Shown here piece by piece: positions 57,061 to 64,000 of a stretch of DNA of 64,000 bases (the first letter of the stretch is position 1; the number at the start of each line of letters is the position of its first letter). The notes under the pieces were generated by a model that worked only from the letters and a program-made list of their open reading frames with translations, did no database searches and had not been told where the DNA came from. The DNA is taken from positions 1 to 64,000 of the forward strand of contig NZ_FNMV01000013.1 in assembly GCF_900106645.1 (NCBI RefSeq), in the 5' to 3' direction. Source of the DNA: Flavobacterium degerlachei (GTDB lineage: Bacteria; Bacteroidota; Bacteroidia; Flavobacteriales; Flavobacteriaceae). The position numbers and the translations under genes are program-made.

Positions 57061-57388
57061 TTAAGTTTTTTTTTCAGGAGCTAATCCAGCGATTCGTTTC
57101 AAGCACTTCATAAAAGCAACATTTTTATAAAGTTTTAAAAGAGCTTCCTTTGGTCGCTTTTTAAAACTGATAAAAAGAGTTGTTTTATTTTGCGTGGCTT
57201 TCCACTGCTCTCTGGGCTAGGGCAGTAGTTTTAAGTTATCATACAGCTGCTTTAAAATTAATATTTATCCTATTAAAGAATTTAAGAAATAGTTTACAGC
57301 AGGGGTTAATTTTTATTCCTATCTATTTTTCAAAAATAAATCAAAATAATTTGCTATATTTGCACGCAATTCAACTACAAATTGCAAC
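57061..57388. other. 328-bp intergenic region before guaB
   Basis: It holds an imperfect inverted repeat (57131-57168) with AGTTTTAAAAGAGC and GCTTTTTAAAACT arms, which may weakly end the DUF5723 transcript, and the guaB -7 box at 57355-57362. The plus-strand frame across 57180-57392 does not look like protein. Confidence 0.5.
57355..57362 (+). promoter_or_regulatory. guaB -7 box
   Basis: TATATTTG matches TAnnTTTG, 26 nt before the guaB ATG. There is no TTG at the usual upstream position. Confidence 0.5.
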
Positions 57389-58861
57389 ATGATAGCACAC
57401 AACTCAAAGATTATCGGTGAAGGTTTAACTTACGATGATGTATTATTAGTTCCTAACTACTCGAATGTGCTTCCTCGCGAAGTGAGTATCCAATCAAAAT
57501 TTTCAAGAAATATAACGCTTAACGTTCCTATAGTATCAGCTGCTATGGATACCGTTACTGAAAGTGCTATGGCAATTGCTATCGCTCAAGAAGGAGGAAT
57601 AGGTGTTCTACATAAAAACATGACTATCGAGCAACAAGCTGCCAAAGTACGTAAAGTAAAGCGTGCAGAGTCAGGAATGATTATCGATCCAGTTACATTG
57701 CCACTAACTTCTACTGTGGCAGACGCAAAAAATGCGATGAAAGAATACGGAATTGGTGGTATTCCAATCGTTGATGAAAATCAAAAATTAAAAGGAATTG
57801 TTACCAATAGAGATTTACGTTTCGAAAAAAACAATGCTAGAGCAATCATTGAGGTAATGACTAAAGAAAATTTAGTTACCGTTGCCGAAGGAACTTCTCT
57901 AGAACAAGCTGAAGTAGTTTTGCAAGGACATAAAATCGAGAAACTTCCAGTAGTAAATAAAGACAATAAATTAGTTGGATTAATTACTTTTAGAGACATC
58001 ACTAAATTAACTCAAAAACCAATTGCTAACAAAGACGTTTTCGGTCGTTTGCGTGTTGCAGCTGCAATTGGAGTTACAGGTGACGCTCTTGAAAGAGCAG
58101 AAGCTTTAGTAAACGCTGGAGTTGATGCTATTATTATTGATACAGCTCACGGACATACTCAAGGTGTAGTAAACACACTAAAACAAGTAAAAGGTAAATT
58201 TCCTCAAATCGATGTTATCGTAGGAAACATTGCAACACCAGAAGCTGCTAAATTTTTAGTAGAAAATGGTGCTGATGGTGTAAAAGTTGGAATCGGACCT
58301 GGTTCAATTTGTACAACTCGTATTGTTGCAGGAGTAGGTTTTCCTCAGTTTTCTGCAGTATTAGAAGTTGCCGCAGCTTTAAAAGGAACTGGTGTTCCAG
58401 TAATCGCTGATGGTGGAATTCGTTATACAGGAGATATTCCTAAAGCAATTGCCGCAGGTGCTGATTGTGTGATGTTAGGGTCACTTCTTGCTGGAACTAA
58501 AGAATCTCCTGGAGAGACTATTATTTTTGAAGGTAGAAAATTCAAATCATACCGCGGAATGGGTTCTGTTGAAGCAATGGAAACTGGTTCTAAAGACCGT
58601 TACTTTCAAGATGTTGAAGATGATGTTAAGAAACTAGTTCCTGAAGGAATTGTAGGTCGTGTTCCTTACAAAGGAGAATTGAACGAAAGTATGTTACAAT
58701 TCATTGGTGGTCTTCGTGCCGGAATGGGATACTGTGGTTCAAAAGACATTCCTACTTTACAAGAAACAGGACGTTTTATTCGTATCACCGCAAGTGGAAT
58801 AAACGAAAGTCACCCACATAATGTAACTATTACTAAAGAGTCTCCTAATTATTCAAGATAA
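57389..58861 (+). CDS. guaB: Inosine-5'-monophosphate dehydrogenase
   Basis: This 490-residue enzyme converts IMP to XMP with NAD, the committed step of guanine nucleotide synthesis. It has [20 protein letters not shown] at the start, two CBS domains at about 95-205 ([30 protein letters not shown]), the active-site loop [13 protein letters not shown] with the catalytic Cys, [10 protein letters not shown], and the flap segment [10 protein letters not shown]. Length is standard. It ends at a bidirectional terminator. Confidence 0.97.
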   Translation: MIAHNSKIIGEGLTYDDVLLVPNYSNVLPREVSIQSKFSRNITLNVPIVSAAMDTVTESAMAIAIAQEGGIGVLHKNMTIEQQAAKVRKVKRAESGMIIDPVTLPLTSTVADAKNAMKEYGIGGIPIVDENQKLKGIVTNRDLRFEKNNARAIIEVMTKENLVTVAEGTSLEQAEVVLQGHKIEKLPVVNKDNKLVGLITFRDITKLTQKPIANKDVFGRLRVAAAIGVTGDALERAEALVNAGVDAIIIDTAHGHTQGVVNTLKQVKGKFPQIDVIVGNIATPEAAKFLVENGADGVKVGIGPGSICTTRIVAGVGFPQFSAVLEVAAALKGTGVPVIADGGIRYTGDIPKAIAAGADCVMLGSLLAGTKESPGETIIFEGRKFKSYRGMGSVEAMETGSKDRYFQDVEDDVKKLVPEGIVGRVPYKGELNESMLQFIGGLRAGMGYCGSKDIPTLQETGRFIRITASGINESHPHNVTITKESPNYSR

Positions 58862-58887
58862 TTTTAAGACAATAGCTCATAATAAAA

Positions 58888-58919
58888 GAAGGCAAAAGTG
58901 TTTCACTTTTGCCTTTTTT
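58888..58919. terminator. Bidirectional terminator between guaB and the antiporter
   Basis: The arms GGCAAAAGTG and CACTTTTGCC enclose a short TT loop region, flanked by A-rich and T-rich runs. Confidence 0.85.
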
Positions 58920-58923
58920 GCTT

Positions 58924-61161
58924 TTATTCTTTGAACAATTCATTCATTAATTTATTGTTCCCTACAATCCATAAAATATCATCTTTTTGAAGAATAATAC
59001 TAGATTCGGGATTCAGGATGCGTTGCCCATTACGTTCAATACCTACCAGAAGTCCATTTGTACGTTCTCTCAATTTTGATTGTCCTACGCTTACTCCAAT
59101 AAATTCAGGATTGTTAAGTTCTATTTGTTTTAATACGAGGTCGTTGCTGGTCTTTTTAGGAACTTTAATTTCATGCGTTGATAGAAAATTAGAAAATTGT
59201 TCTACTTGTTCATCAGTTCCAATAACGCAAATTTCATCACCAGGAAACAAGCGCTCTAATTTATTGGGTATTTGAATGGTTAATTCTCCACGTTTTATAA
59301 AAGCAATATTAATTCCTAAGTCTTCTCTAACCTGCAGTTCACGAAGTGTTTTCCCCGCTAAGCTAGATTCTTTGGCAATTTCAAAAGTAGACATATGTCC
59401 GTCCCAAGGTGTTAAATTAGCATGGCGGCGATCTACTTTCTTGGTTTCTCTATTGTTGAGGTTCTTCAGGAAATGATTTTCAATTTTGTGATACTGCGCA
59501 TGCAATTTTTTGGGAAAAAAGAAATAGGTAGTGATCGCAACTACTAAAGCAAAAAATGCAATTATAGGAGAGAAGAAAATATTCAAAAGAAACCCTATAT
59601 AAAATAAGGCAAGCCCCATCCGAAAGAAAATCATCATTAATATAGGACCTCTATATTTACGTTCTTTATATAAAGCATCTACTTGTTCAACTGCTACACG
59701 ACGTAAGGATAGCGCCCATAAAAAAGGAGAAATAACAATAATAGTAATCAAAGCTGCGATAGCATTACCAAATTTTGAGTTCTCTACTAGTGGTAATATA
59801 AAGTTGGCAGACAACAGGATAATCGAGGTAATGATTATGGTGTTTAAAACAATCTGTATTAAATAAGCACGAATGGCAATTTGCCATGTACTCACGGATC
59901 GAATTGCTTGAGCATTTGTGCTATATCTGGCTATTTTTTTGACCCATTTTTTAGGTAGTTTTCGTTCTAATAATTCTGAAAATGGAACAGCCATCTTCAC
60001 CATAAAAGGAGTCGTAAAAGTAGTAATGGCTGATACTGCAACAACAATAGGGTATAAAAAGTCACTAGTCACATGCAGTGACATTCCAAGAGTCGCTATA
60101 ATAAAAGAAAATTCTCCAATTTGAGACAAACTCATTCCTGTTTGTACTGCCTGTTTTAAAGGTTGTCCAGATATAAGCGCACCAATAGTCGAACTGATCG
60201 ACTGGCCAAAAATGGTAATAAAAGTTAAAATAAGTACTGGTACCGCATGTTCATAAAGCATAACTGGATCGATAAGCATTCCTACAGATACAAAGAAAAT
60301 TGCTCCAAATAAATCTTTAACTGGTTTTACTAAATGCTCAATATGTTCAGCTTGCGTAGTCTCAGCAATAATAGATCCCATAATAAAAGCACCTAAAGCT
60401 GGTGAGAAACCTACATCTGAAGCTAAAATAACCATCATTAAACAAAGCGCAAGTGAGATAATCAACAGCATTTCATCTGTTAATAAAGGCTTTGCTTTTT
60501 TTAATAATGAAGGTATAAAGAAGATACCGCCCATGAACCAAGCTGTTAAGAAAAAAACGAGTTTCAAAATCGACATCAACAGTTCTGTTCCAGAAAATTG
60601 CTGACTTACTGCGACAGTAGAAAGCAATACCATCATCAAAATGGCAACAATATCTTGAACTATAAGTGAGCCTATAACTATTCCCGCAAATTTCTTGGCC
60701 TTAACACCCAGTTCATCAAAGGTTTTTAGGATGATTGTGGTAGATGAAATAGAAAGAATAACTCCAAGAAAAATAGAATCCATTTGACCCCAGCCCATCC
60801 ATTTACCAGCCAGAAAACCGACTAATACCATCGTTATGATTTGGGTGACGGCAGTGATGGAGGCGGTACCTCCAACCTTCATCAATTTTTTAAAACTGAA
60901 CTCGAGACCCAAACTGAACAGCAAGATGATAACACCTATTTCAGCCCAAACTTCTACACTTTTGACATCTTTTACTGATGGGAAAAAATCAAAATGGGTA
61001 CCTGCCAGAAATCCCGCAATTAGATATCCTAAAACTAAGGGTTGTTTTAGTTTTTTAAATATCAAAACGGCAATACCTGCGGTCATAAGAATTAATCCTA
61101 GATCACTAATTAAGGGTTCTAAATGTGTTGTAGTTTCTGCTACTGTTGCTGCGACACTCAT
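58924..61161 (-). CDS. Cation:proton antiporter, CPA2 family with regulatory C-domain
   Basis: The protein has 745 residues. About twelve membrane helices fill residues 15-400 (QPLVLGYLIAGFLAGTHFDFFP, LEFSFKKLMKVGG, SISSTTIILKTFDELG, ALGAFIMGSIIAET), as in KefB/RosB-type K+ or Na+/H+ exchangers. A further hydrophobic block near residues 430-560 adds extra helices. The C-terminus carries two TrkA-C-like parts: LAGKTLRELQVREDLGINIAFIKRGE with FPGDEICVIGTDEQVEQF, and IGVSVGQSKLRERTNGLLVGIERNGQ with LQKDDILWIVGNNKLM. There is no KTN nucleotide domain. The ion is likely K+ or Na+ by family. Confidence 0.88.
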   Translation of the reverse strand: MSVAATVAETTTHLEPLISDLGLILMTAGIAVLIFKKLKQPLVLGYLIAGFLAGTHFDFFPSVKDVKSVEVWAEIGVIILLFSLGLEFSFKKLMKVGGTASITAVTQIITMVLVGFLAGKWMGWGQMDSIFLGVILSISSTTIILKTFDELGVKAKKFAGIVIGSLIVQDIVAILMMVLLSTVAVSQQFSGTELLMSILKLVFFLTAWFMGGIFFIPSLLKKAKPLLTDEMLLIISLALCLMMVILASDVGFSPALGAFIMGSIIAETTQAEHIEHLVKPVKDLFGAIFFVSVGMLIDPVMLYEHAVPVLILTFITIFGQSISSTIGALISGQPLKQAVQTGMSLSQIGEFSFIIATLGMSLHVTSDFLYPIVVAVSAITTFTTPFMVKMAVPFSELLERKLPKKWVKKIARYSTNAQAIRSVSTWQIAIRAYLIQIVLNTIIITSIILLSANFILPLVENSKFGNAIAALITIIVISPFLWALSLRRVAVEQVDALYKERKYRGPILMMIFFRMGLALFYIGFLLNIFFSPIIAFFALVVAITTYFFFPKKLHAQYHKIENHFLKNLNNRETKKVDRRHANLTPWDGHMSTFEIAKESSLAGKTLRELQVREDLGINIAFIKRGELTIQIPNKLERLFPGDEICVIGTDEQVEQFSNFLSTHEIKVPKKTSNDLVLKQIELNNPEFIGVSVGQSKLRERTNGLLVGIERNGQRILNPESSIILQKDDILWIVGNNKLMNELFKE

Positions 61162-61267
61162 ATTTTATTGTTGTAGCTATTCCAGCTATGCATTGCAAAA
61201 CGGGGCTAGTAAGATTTATTTAAATATTTAAACTTTGTTTCAAAAAGAGGCTCTAATTAAGGAACTT

Positions 61268-61299
61268 AAAAAAAGCTATCGATAAAGATAGCTTTTTTT
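61268..61299 (-). terminator. purB terminator
   Basis: The arms AAAAAGCTATC and GATAGCTTTTT are perfect, with a T run, about 94 nt past the purB stop. It also works in the other orientation. Confidence 0.75.
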
Positions 61300-61392
61300 G
61301 TAGATTTTCAATTGATAAGCGTTCAGATGAATTCACTTTTACTAATTTCAAAAAAAGAGTAACGTAGAATTTACTATTTTTTAATTTCAGTT

Positions 61393-62739
61393 CTAGATTC
61401 CCAAGAAATTACTTGGAGTGATTTGCATTAACTCAGCTCTTACTTCTTCTGAAACTTCTAAAGTAGCAATAAAACCATGAATCGCTTTTTTATCAATTGC
61501 TTCATTGGTTCTTGTTAATCCTTTCAATGCCTCGTAAGGGTTTGGATATGCTTCACGTCTCAATATCGTTTGAATCGCCTCAGCAACAACTGCCCAGTTC
61601 TTCTCTAGATCTTCGTGGAACTTAGGCTCATTCAATAATAATTTGTTCAATCCTTTTAAAGTAGCCTCAAAAGCGATTATTGTATGTCCAATTGGCACAC
61701 CTACGTTTCTCAAAACAGTACTGTCAGTTAAATCACGTTGTAATCTTGACAACGGTAATTTTGCAGAAAGGTGTTCAAAAATAGCGTTTGCTATACCTAA
61801 GTTTCCTTCTGAGTTTTCAAAGTCAATTGGGTTTACTTTATGTGGCATTGCTGATGATCCTATTTCTCCCGCTTTGATTTTTTGTTTGAAATATTCCATT
61901 GAAACGTACGTCCAAATATCTCTGTCCAAATCAATGATAATCGTATTGATTCTTTTCAATGCGTCAAAAAATGCAGCAAAATGATCGTAATGTTCAATTT
62001 GTGTTGTTGGGAAAGAGTGGTGTAAACCTAAAATATCCTCAACAAAATTTCCACCAAATTTTTTCCAGTCAATTTGTGGATAAGCCACATGATGTGCATT
62101 GTAGTTTCCTGTTGCTCCACCAAATTTAGCAGCAAAAGGGATATTGAACAACAAACGCATTTGCTCTTCTAATCGTTCTACAAAAACACCAATTTCTTTA
62201 CCCAAACGAGTAGGGGAAGCAGGTTGTCCGTGTGTTCTTGCTAACATTGGAATATCCTTCCATTCGACACTTAAATCTTTCAATTTTGAAGTTAAAGTGA
62301 TCAAAGAAGGCATGTATACTTTTTCGAAAGCCTCTTTTGTTGAAAGTGGAATCGCAGTATTGTTTATATCTTGTGAAGTCAATCCAAAATGGATGAACTC
62401 TTTGTATTGTGATAGCCCTAATTTTTCAAAAGCATCCTTGATGAAGTATTCAACCGCTTTAACATCGTGATTGGTTACTTTCTCAGTTTCTTTGATCCAA
62501 AGCGCATCTTCAGTTGAGAAGTTCTTGTAAATGTTACGTAAACTTTCGAATAAATCCGGGTTTACACCTTTAAGTTGTGGCAAAGGAACCTCGCACAAAG
62601 CAATGAAATATTCAATTTCAACCAATACGCGGTATTTGATTAACGCTTCTTCAGAGAAAAAAGGAGCCAAAGAAAGAGTCTTGTTTCTATATCTTCCGTC
62701 AATTGGAGAAATAGCATTCAATTCGTTTAAAGTAGTCAT
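61393..62739 (-). CDS. purB: Adenylosuccinate lyase
   Basis: This 448-residue fumarase/aspartase-superfamily enzyme acts twice in purine synthesis, on SAICAR and adenylosuccinate, each time releasing fumarate. Motifs are AISPIDGRYRNKT at the start, NHDVKAVEYFIKDAF, HFGLTSQDINNTA, ARTHGQPASPTRLGKE, and the signature loop GSSAMPHKVNPIDFENSEGN. The longer frame to 62787 lacks support; the ATG at 62739 begins at MTTLNELNAISP. A minus-strand TATATTTG at 62765-62772 is a likely -7 box. Confidence 0.96.
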   Translation of the reverse strand: MTTLNELNAISPIDGRYRNKTLSLAPFFSEEALIKYRVLVEIEYFIALCEVPLPQLKGVNPDLFESLRNIYKNFSTEDALWIKETEKVTNHDVKAVEYFIKDAFEKLGLSQYKEFIHFGLTSQDINNTAIPLSTKEAFEKVYMPSLITLTSKLKDLSVEWKDIPMLARTHGQPASPTRLGKEIGVFVERLEEQMRLLFNIPFAAKFGGATGNYNAHHVAYPQIDWKKFGGNFVEDILGLHHSFPTTQIEHYDHFAAFFDALKRINTIIIDLDRDIWTYVSMEYFKQKIKAGEIGSSAMPHKVNPIDFENSEGNLGIANAIFEHLSAKLPLSRLQRDLTDSTVLRNVGVPIGHTIIAFEATLKGLNKLLLNEPKFHEDLEKNWAVVAEAIQTILRREAYPNPYEALKGLTRTNEAIDKKAIHGFIATLEVSEEVRAELMQITPSNFLGI

Positions 62740-62764
62740 TGTTGTGTTATTTGTTCGAAAGGCA

Positions 62765-62772
62765 CAAATATA
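62765..62772 (-). promoter_or_regulatory. Candidate purB -7 box
   Basis: TATATTTG on the minus strand, 25 nt before the chosen purB ATG; it would exclude the longer start at 62787. Confidence 0.45.
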
Positions 62773-62806
62773 AACCTTTAGAAGCAATTTCGAAAAGGAT
62801 TGTTTT

Positions 62807-63502
62807 TTAAATAAGCTGAAGAAGCTCCTTTTTTAATAGTTTCATTCCTTCTGAAGCAACTTGAGGAAAAACCTGCAAAGGATTTCGCAGATTCGGAATT
62901 TTAATGGGCTTTGGATCAATATAATAAATAGGAGTTTTTGAATTGGTAAAATCAATCAATCCAGCTGCAGGATATACTTGCAGAGAAGTTCCAATAACGG
63001 CAAAATAATCAGCAGTTTCAGTAAGCGAAATCGCTTCGTCTAGTGCTGGTACTTCTTCACCAAACCAAACAATATGTGGGCGCAATTGATTTTTATCAGT
63101 ATCAAAATCGCCAAAATTCAAATCTTCTTTCCAGTCCAAAATGAAATGTGGGTTTACCGTACTTCTGACTTTCAATAGTTCACCATGCAAATGCAATACA
63201 TTAGTACTTCCGGCGCGTTCATGTAAATCATCTACGTTTTGAGTTATGATCTGTACCTCAAAATAAGACTCTAATTCGGCCAGAATCTGATGTCCTAAGT
63301 TTGGGTTTACTTCCTTGAGCTGTTTTCTCCTTTGATTATAGAAATCCATTACCAAAGCAGGGTTTTTATGCCAGCCTTCAGGCGTTGCGACGTCCAATAC
63401 ATTATGTCCTTCCCAAAGTCCGTCGCTGTCTCTGAAAGTTTTGATACCACTTTCGGCACTGATGCCCGCTCCGGTTAAAACCACTAATTTCTTTTTCATC
63501 AT
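62807..63502 (-). CDS. Sirtuin, NAD-dependent protein deacylase (class III)
   Basis: This 231-residue protein has the sirtuin core GAGISAESGIKTFRDSDGLW, QNVDDLHERAG, HLHGE with catalytic H106, and VWFGE with IGTSLQVYPAAGL. Y55 and R58 match the Tyr/Arg pair that gives E. coli CobB and human SIRT5 their desuccinylase activity. The four zinc cysteines of most sirtuins are missing: the segment from HGELLKVRS to RPHIVWFGE has no Cys at all. The fold must do without the structural zinc. A minus-strand TAAATTTG at 63529-63536 is the likely -7 box (TTG 15 nt upstream). Confidence 0.9.
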   Translation of the reverse strand: MMKKKLVVLTGAGISAESGIKTFRDSDGLWEGHNVLDVATPEGWHKNPALVMDFYNQRRKQLKEVNPNLGHQILAELESYFEVQIITQNVDDLHERAGSTNVLHLHGELLKVRSTVNPHFILDWKEDLNFGDFDTDKNQLRPHIVWFGEEVPALDEAISLTETADYFAVIGTSLQVYPAAGLIDFTNSKTPIYYIDPKPIKIPNLRNPLQVFPQVASEGMKLLKKELLQLI

Positions 63503-63528
63503 TATGTTATTGTTTTGTCACTAATACA

Positions 63529-63554
63529 CAAATTTACTATAAATCCGTTTTCAA
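63529..63554 (-). promoter_or_regulatory. Candidate sirtuin promoter
   Basis: On the minus strand TTG-N15-TAAATTTG; spacing is 2 nt shorter than the usual minimum. Confidence 0.45.
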
Positions 63555-63583
63555 ACTGCCGTTAAATGAAGTTGTAAAAATAA

Positions 63584-63665
63584 AATGGACGCAGATGACG
63601 CGGATTTAAACGGATTGTCGCAGATTTTTAATCCTATATAAAAATAAATCTGTGAATCTGTGGCT
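63584..63665. repeat. Periodic GCAGAT/CGGAT repeat element
   Basis: Four spaced words GCAGAT, GCGGAT, CGGATT and CGCAGATT occur within about 45 bp, followed by two ATCTGTG words at 63648-63662 in the inverse sense. The arms CAGATTT and AAATCTG can pair. Similar text recurs in intergenic regions of other flavobacteria from memory. It is not coding. Confidence 0.5.
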
Positions 63666-63694
63666 ATTCTTCTTCAACTAATAAATTTGCGAAT

Positions 63695-63726
63695 TTGCGG
63701 TAGATTTTTCTTTTTTACTATTTTTG
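63695..63726 (+). promoter_or_regulatory. trmH promoter
   Basis: TTG-N21-TATTTTTG is a close consensus match, ending 16 nt before the ATG at 63743. Confidence 0.65.
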
Positions 63727-63742
63727 CCAAAAAAAGTTCCCA

Positions 63743-64000
63743 ATGATTGATATCGATTATCTTAATTTCCTTGAAAACATCCTAACCGACAACCGCAAAG
63801 AGAAATTCTTGAAAGTATTAGAAAACAGAACCAATCATTTTACTATTGCGGTTGAAGATATTTTCCAGATGCACAATACCAGTGCAGTAATGCGCAGTTG
63901 TGAAGTTTTTGGGATCCAAGAATTGAATGTCATAGAACAGCGTTACGGGAAAAGTATCGATAAGGAAATTGCGATGGGCGCCCAAAAATGGGTTGATATC
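63743..64000 (+). CDS. trmH: TrmH-family tRNA/rRNA 2'-O-methyltransferase, N-terminal part
   Basis: The frame is open from the ATG at 63743 to the window edge (86 codons). Residues 16-66 (DNRKEKFLKVLENRT, FTIAVEDIFQMHNTSAVMRSCEVFGIQELNVIE) match the SpoU/TrmH opening: the family's VLEDVHNPHNASAVLRTC segment corresponds to AVEDIFQMHNTSAVMRSC, with the catalytic Arg in MRS. The gene is truncated only by the window. The likely target is G18 of tRNA (TrmH), but the knot domain that decides between tRNA and rRNA is not visible. Confidence 0.8.
   Translation, partial: MIDIDYLNFLENILTDNRKEKFLKVLENRTNHFTIAVEDIFQMHNTSAVMRSCEVFGIQELNVIEQRYGKSIDKEIAMGAQKWVDI

Noticed and set aside
57180..57392. 70-residue plus-strand frame before guaB
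   Set aside because: Spans the guaB -7 box and runs into the guaB start; no coding signature.
60836..61231. 131-residue plus-strand frame
   Set aside because: Opposite the N-terminal membrane helices of the antiporter, which are clearly coding on the minus strand.

Overview
The window looks like a chromosomal stretch of a Bacteroidota bacterium, most likely a Flavobacterium or close relative. The DNA is AT-rich. Gene starts lack Shine-Dalgarno sequences. Many genes are preceded by the Bacteroidota promoter pattern TTG-N(16-22)-TAnnTTTG. The gene content also fits: a PafA-type alkaline phosphatase, TonB-dependent receptors with an N-terminal carboxypeptidase-like domain, a DUF4249 lipoprotein, a DUF5723 protein, monomeric NADP isocitrate dehydrogenase, DUF3276 and a long-form NusB. 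Most of the window is housekeeping DNA. I found no tRNA, rRNA, CRISPR array, prophage or obvious defence island.

Layout. 1-152 is the N-terminal part of an IS transposase cut by the window edge. 423-11205 holds pafA, lysA, the gltB-gltD operon (glutamate synthase) and sucC. 11320-17874 holds a small Rossmann/DUF1456 operon, a directly abutting pair made of a dipeptide epimerase and an alpha-oxoamine-synthase-like PLP enzyme, a secreted esterase, a TerB-like protein and uvrB. 18002-26413 carries two TonB-dependent receptors; the first is broken by a perfect 22-bp tandem duplication, and rlmF, thiamine pyrophosphokinase and a DUF4249 lipoprotein lie between them. 26545-30239 holds icd, rplS and trmD.

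30519-37143 holds a lipase-like hydrolase, two redoxins, an MFS transporter, a cyclophilin-FKBP fusion, csaA, a 16-cysteine copper-storage-like protein and a GNAT enzyme. 37309-45271 is a long minus-strand run of membrane genes: rhodanese, P-type ATPase, MFS, MscS channel, DUF3276 and an ABC exporter. 45472-53879 holds leucine dehydrogenase, nusB, yajC, a lysine-rich histone-H1-like protein, a DUF1801 protein, pepT, an AHSA1 protein, a histidine phosphatase and pyrD. 54146-64000 holds HMG-CoA lyase, a lipoprotein/DUF5723 pair, guaB, a CPA2 antiporter, purB, a sirtuin and the start of a TrmH-like methyltransferase.

Metabolic links: gltBD and leucine dehydrogenase handle amino nitrogen. LysA makes lysine. 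SucC and Icd belong to the TCA cycle. Leucine dehydrogenase and HMG-CoA lyase would serve leucine breakdown. PyrD, GuaB and PurB make nucleotides.

The most notable observation is the 22-bp duplication that frameshifts the receptor at 18002-20966; the flanking 7-bp repeats make it look reversible. Also worth attention are several repeat-like intergenic elements, a sirtuin with no zinc cysteines, the epimerase/oxoamine-synthase pair and the lipoprotein/DUF5723 pair. All functional calls come from reading motifs and from recalled family knowledge; no database search was run.
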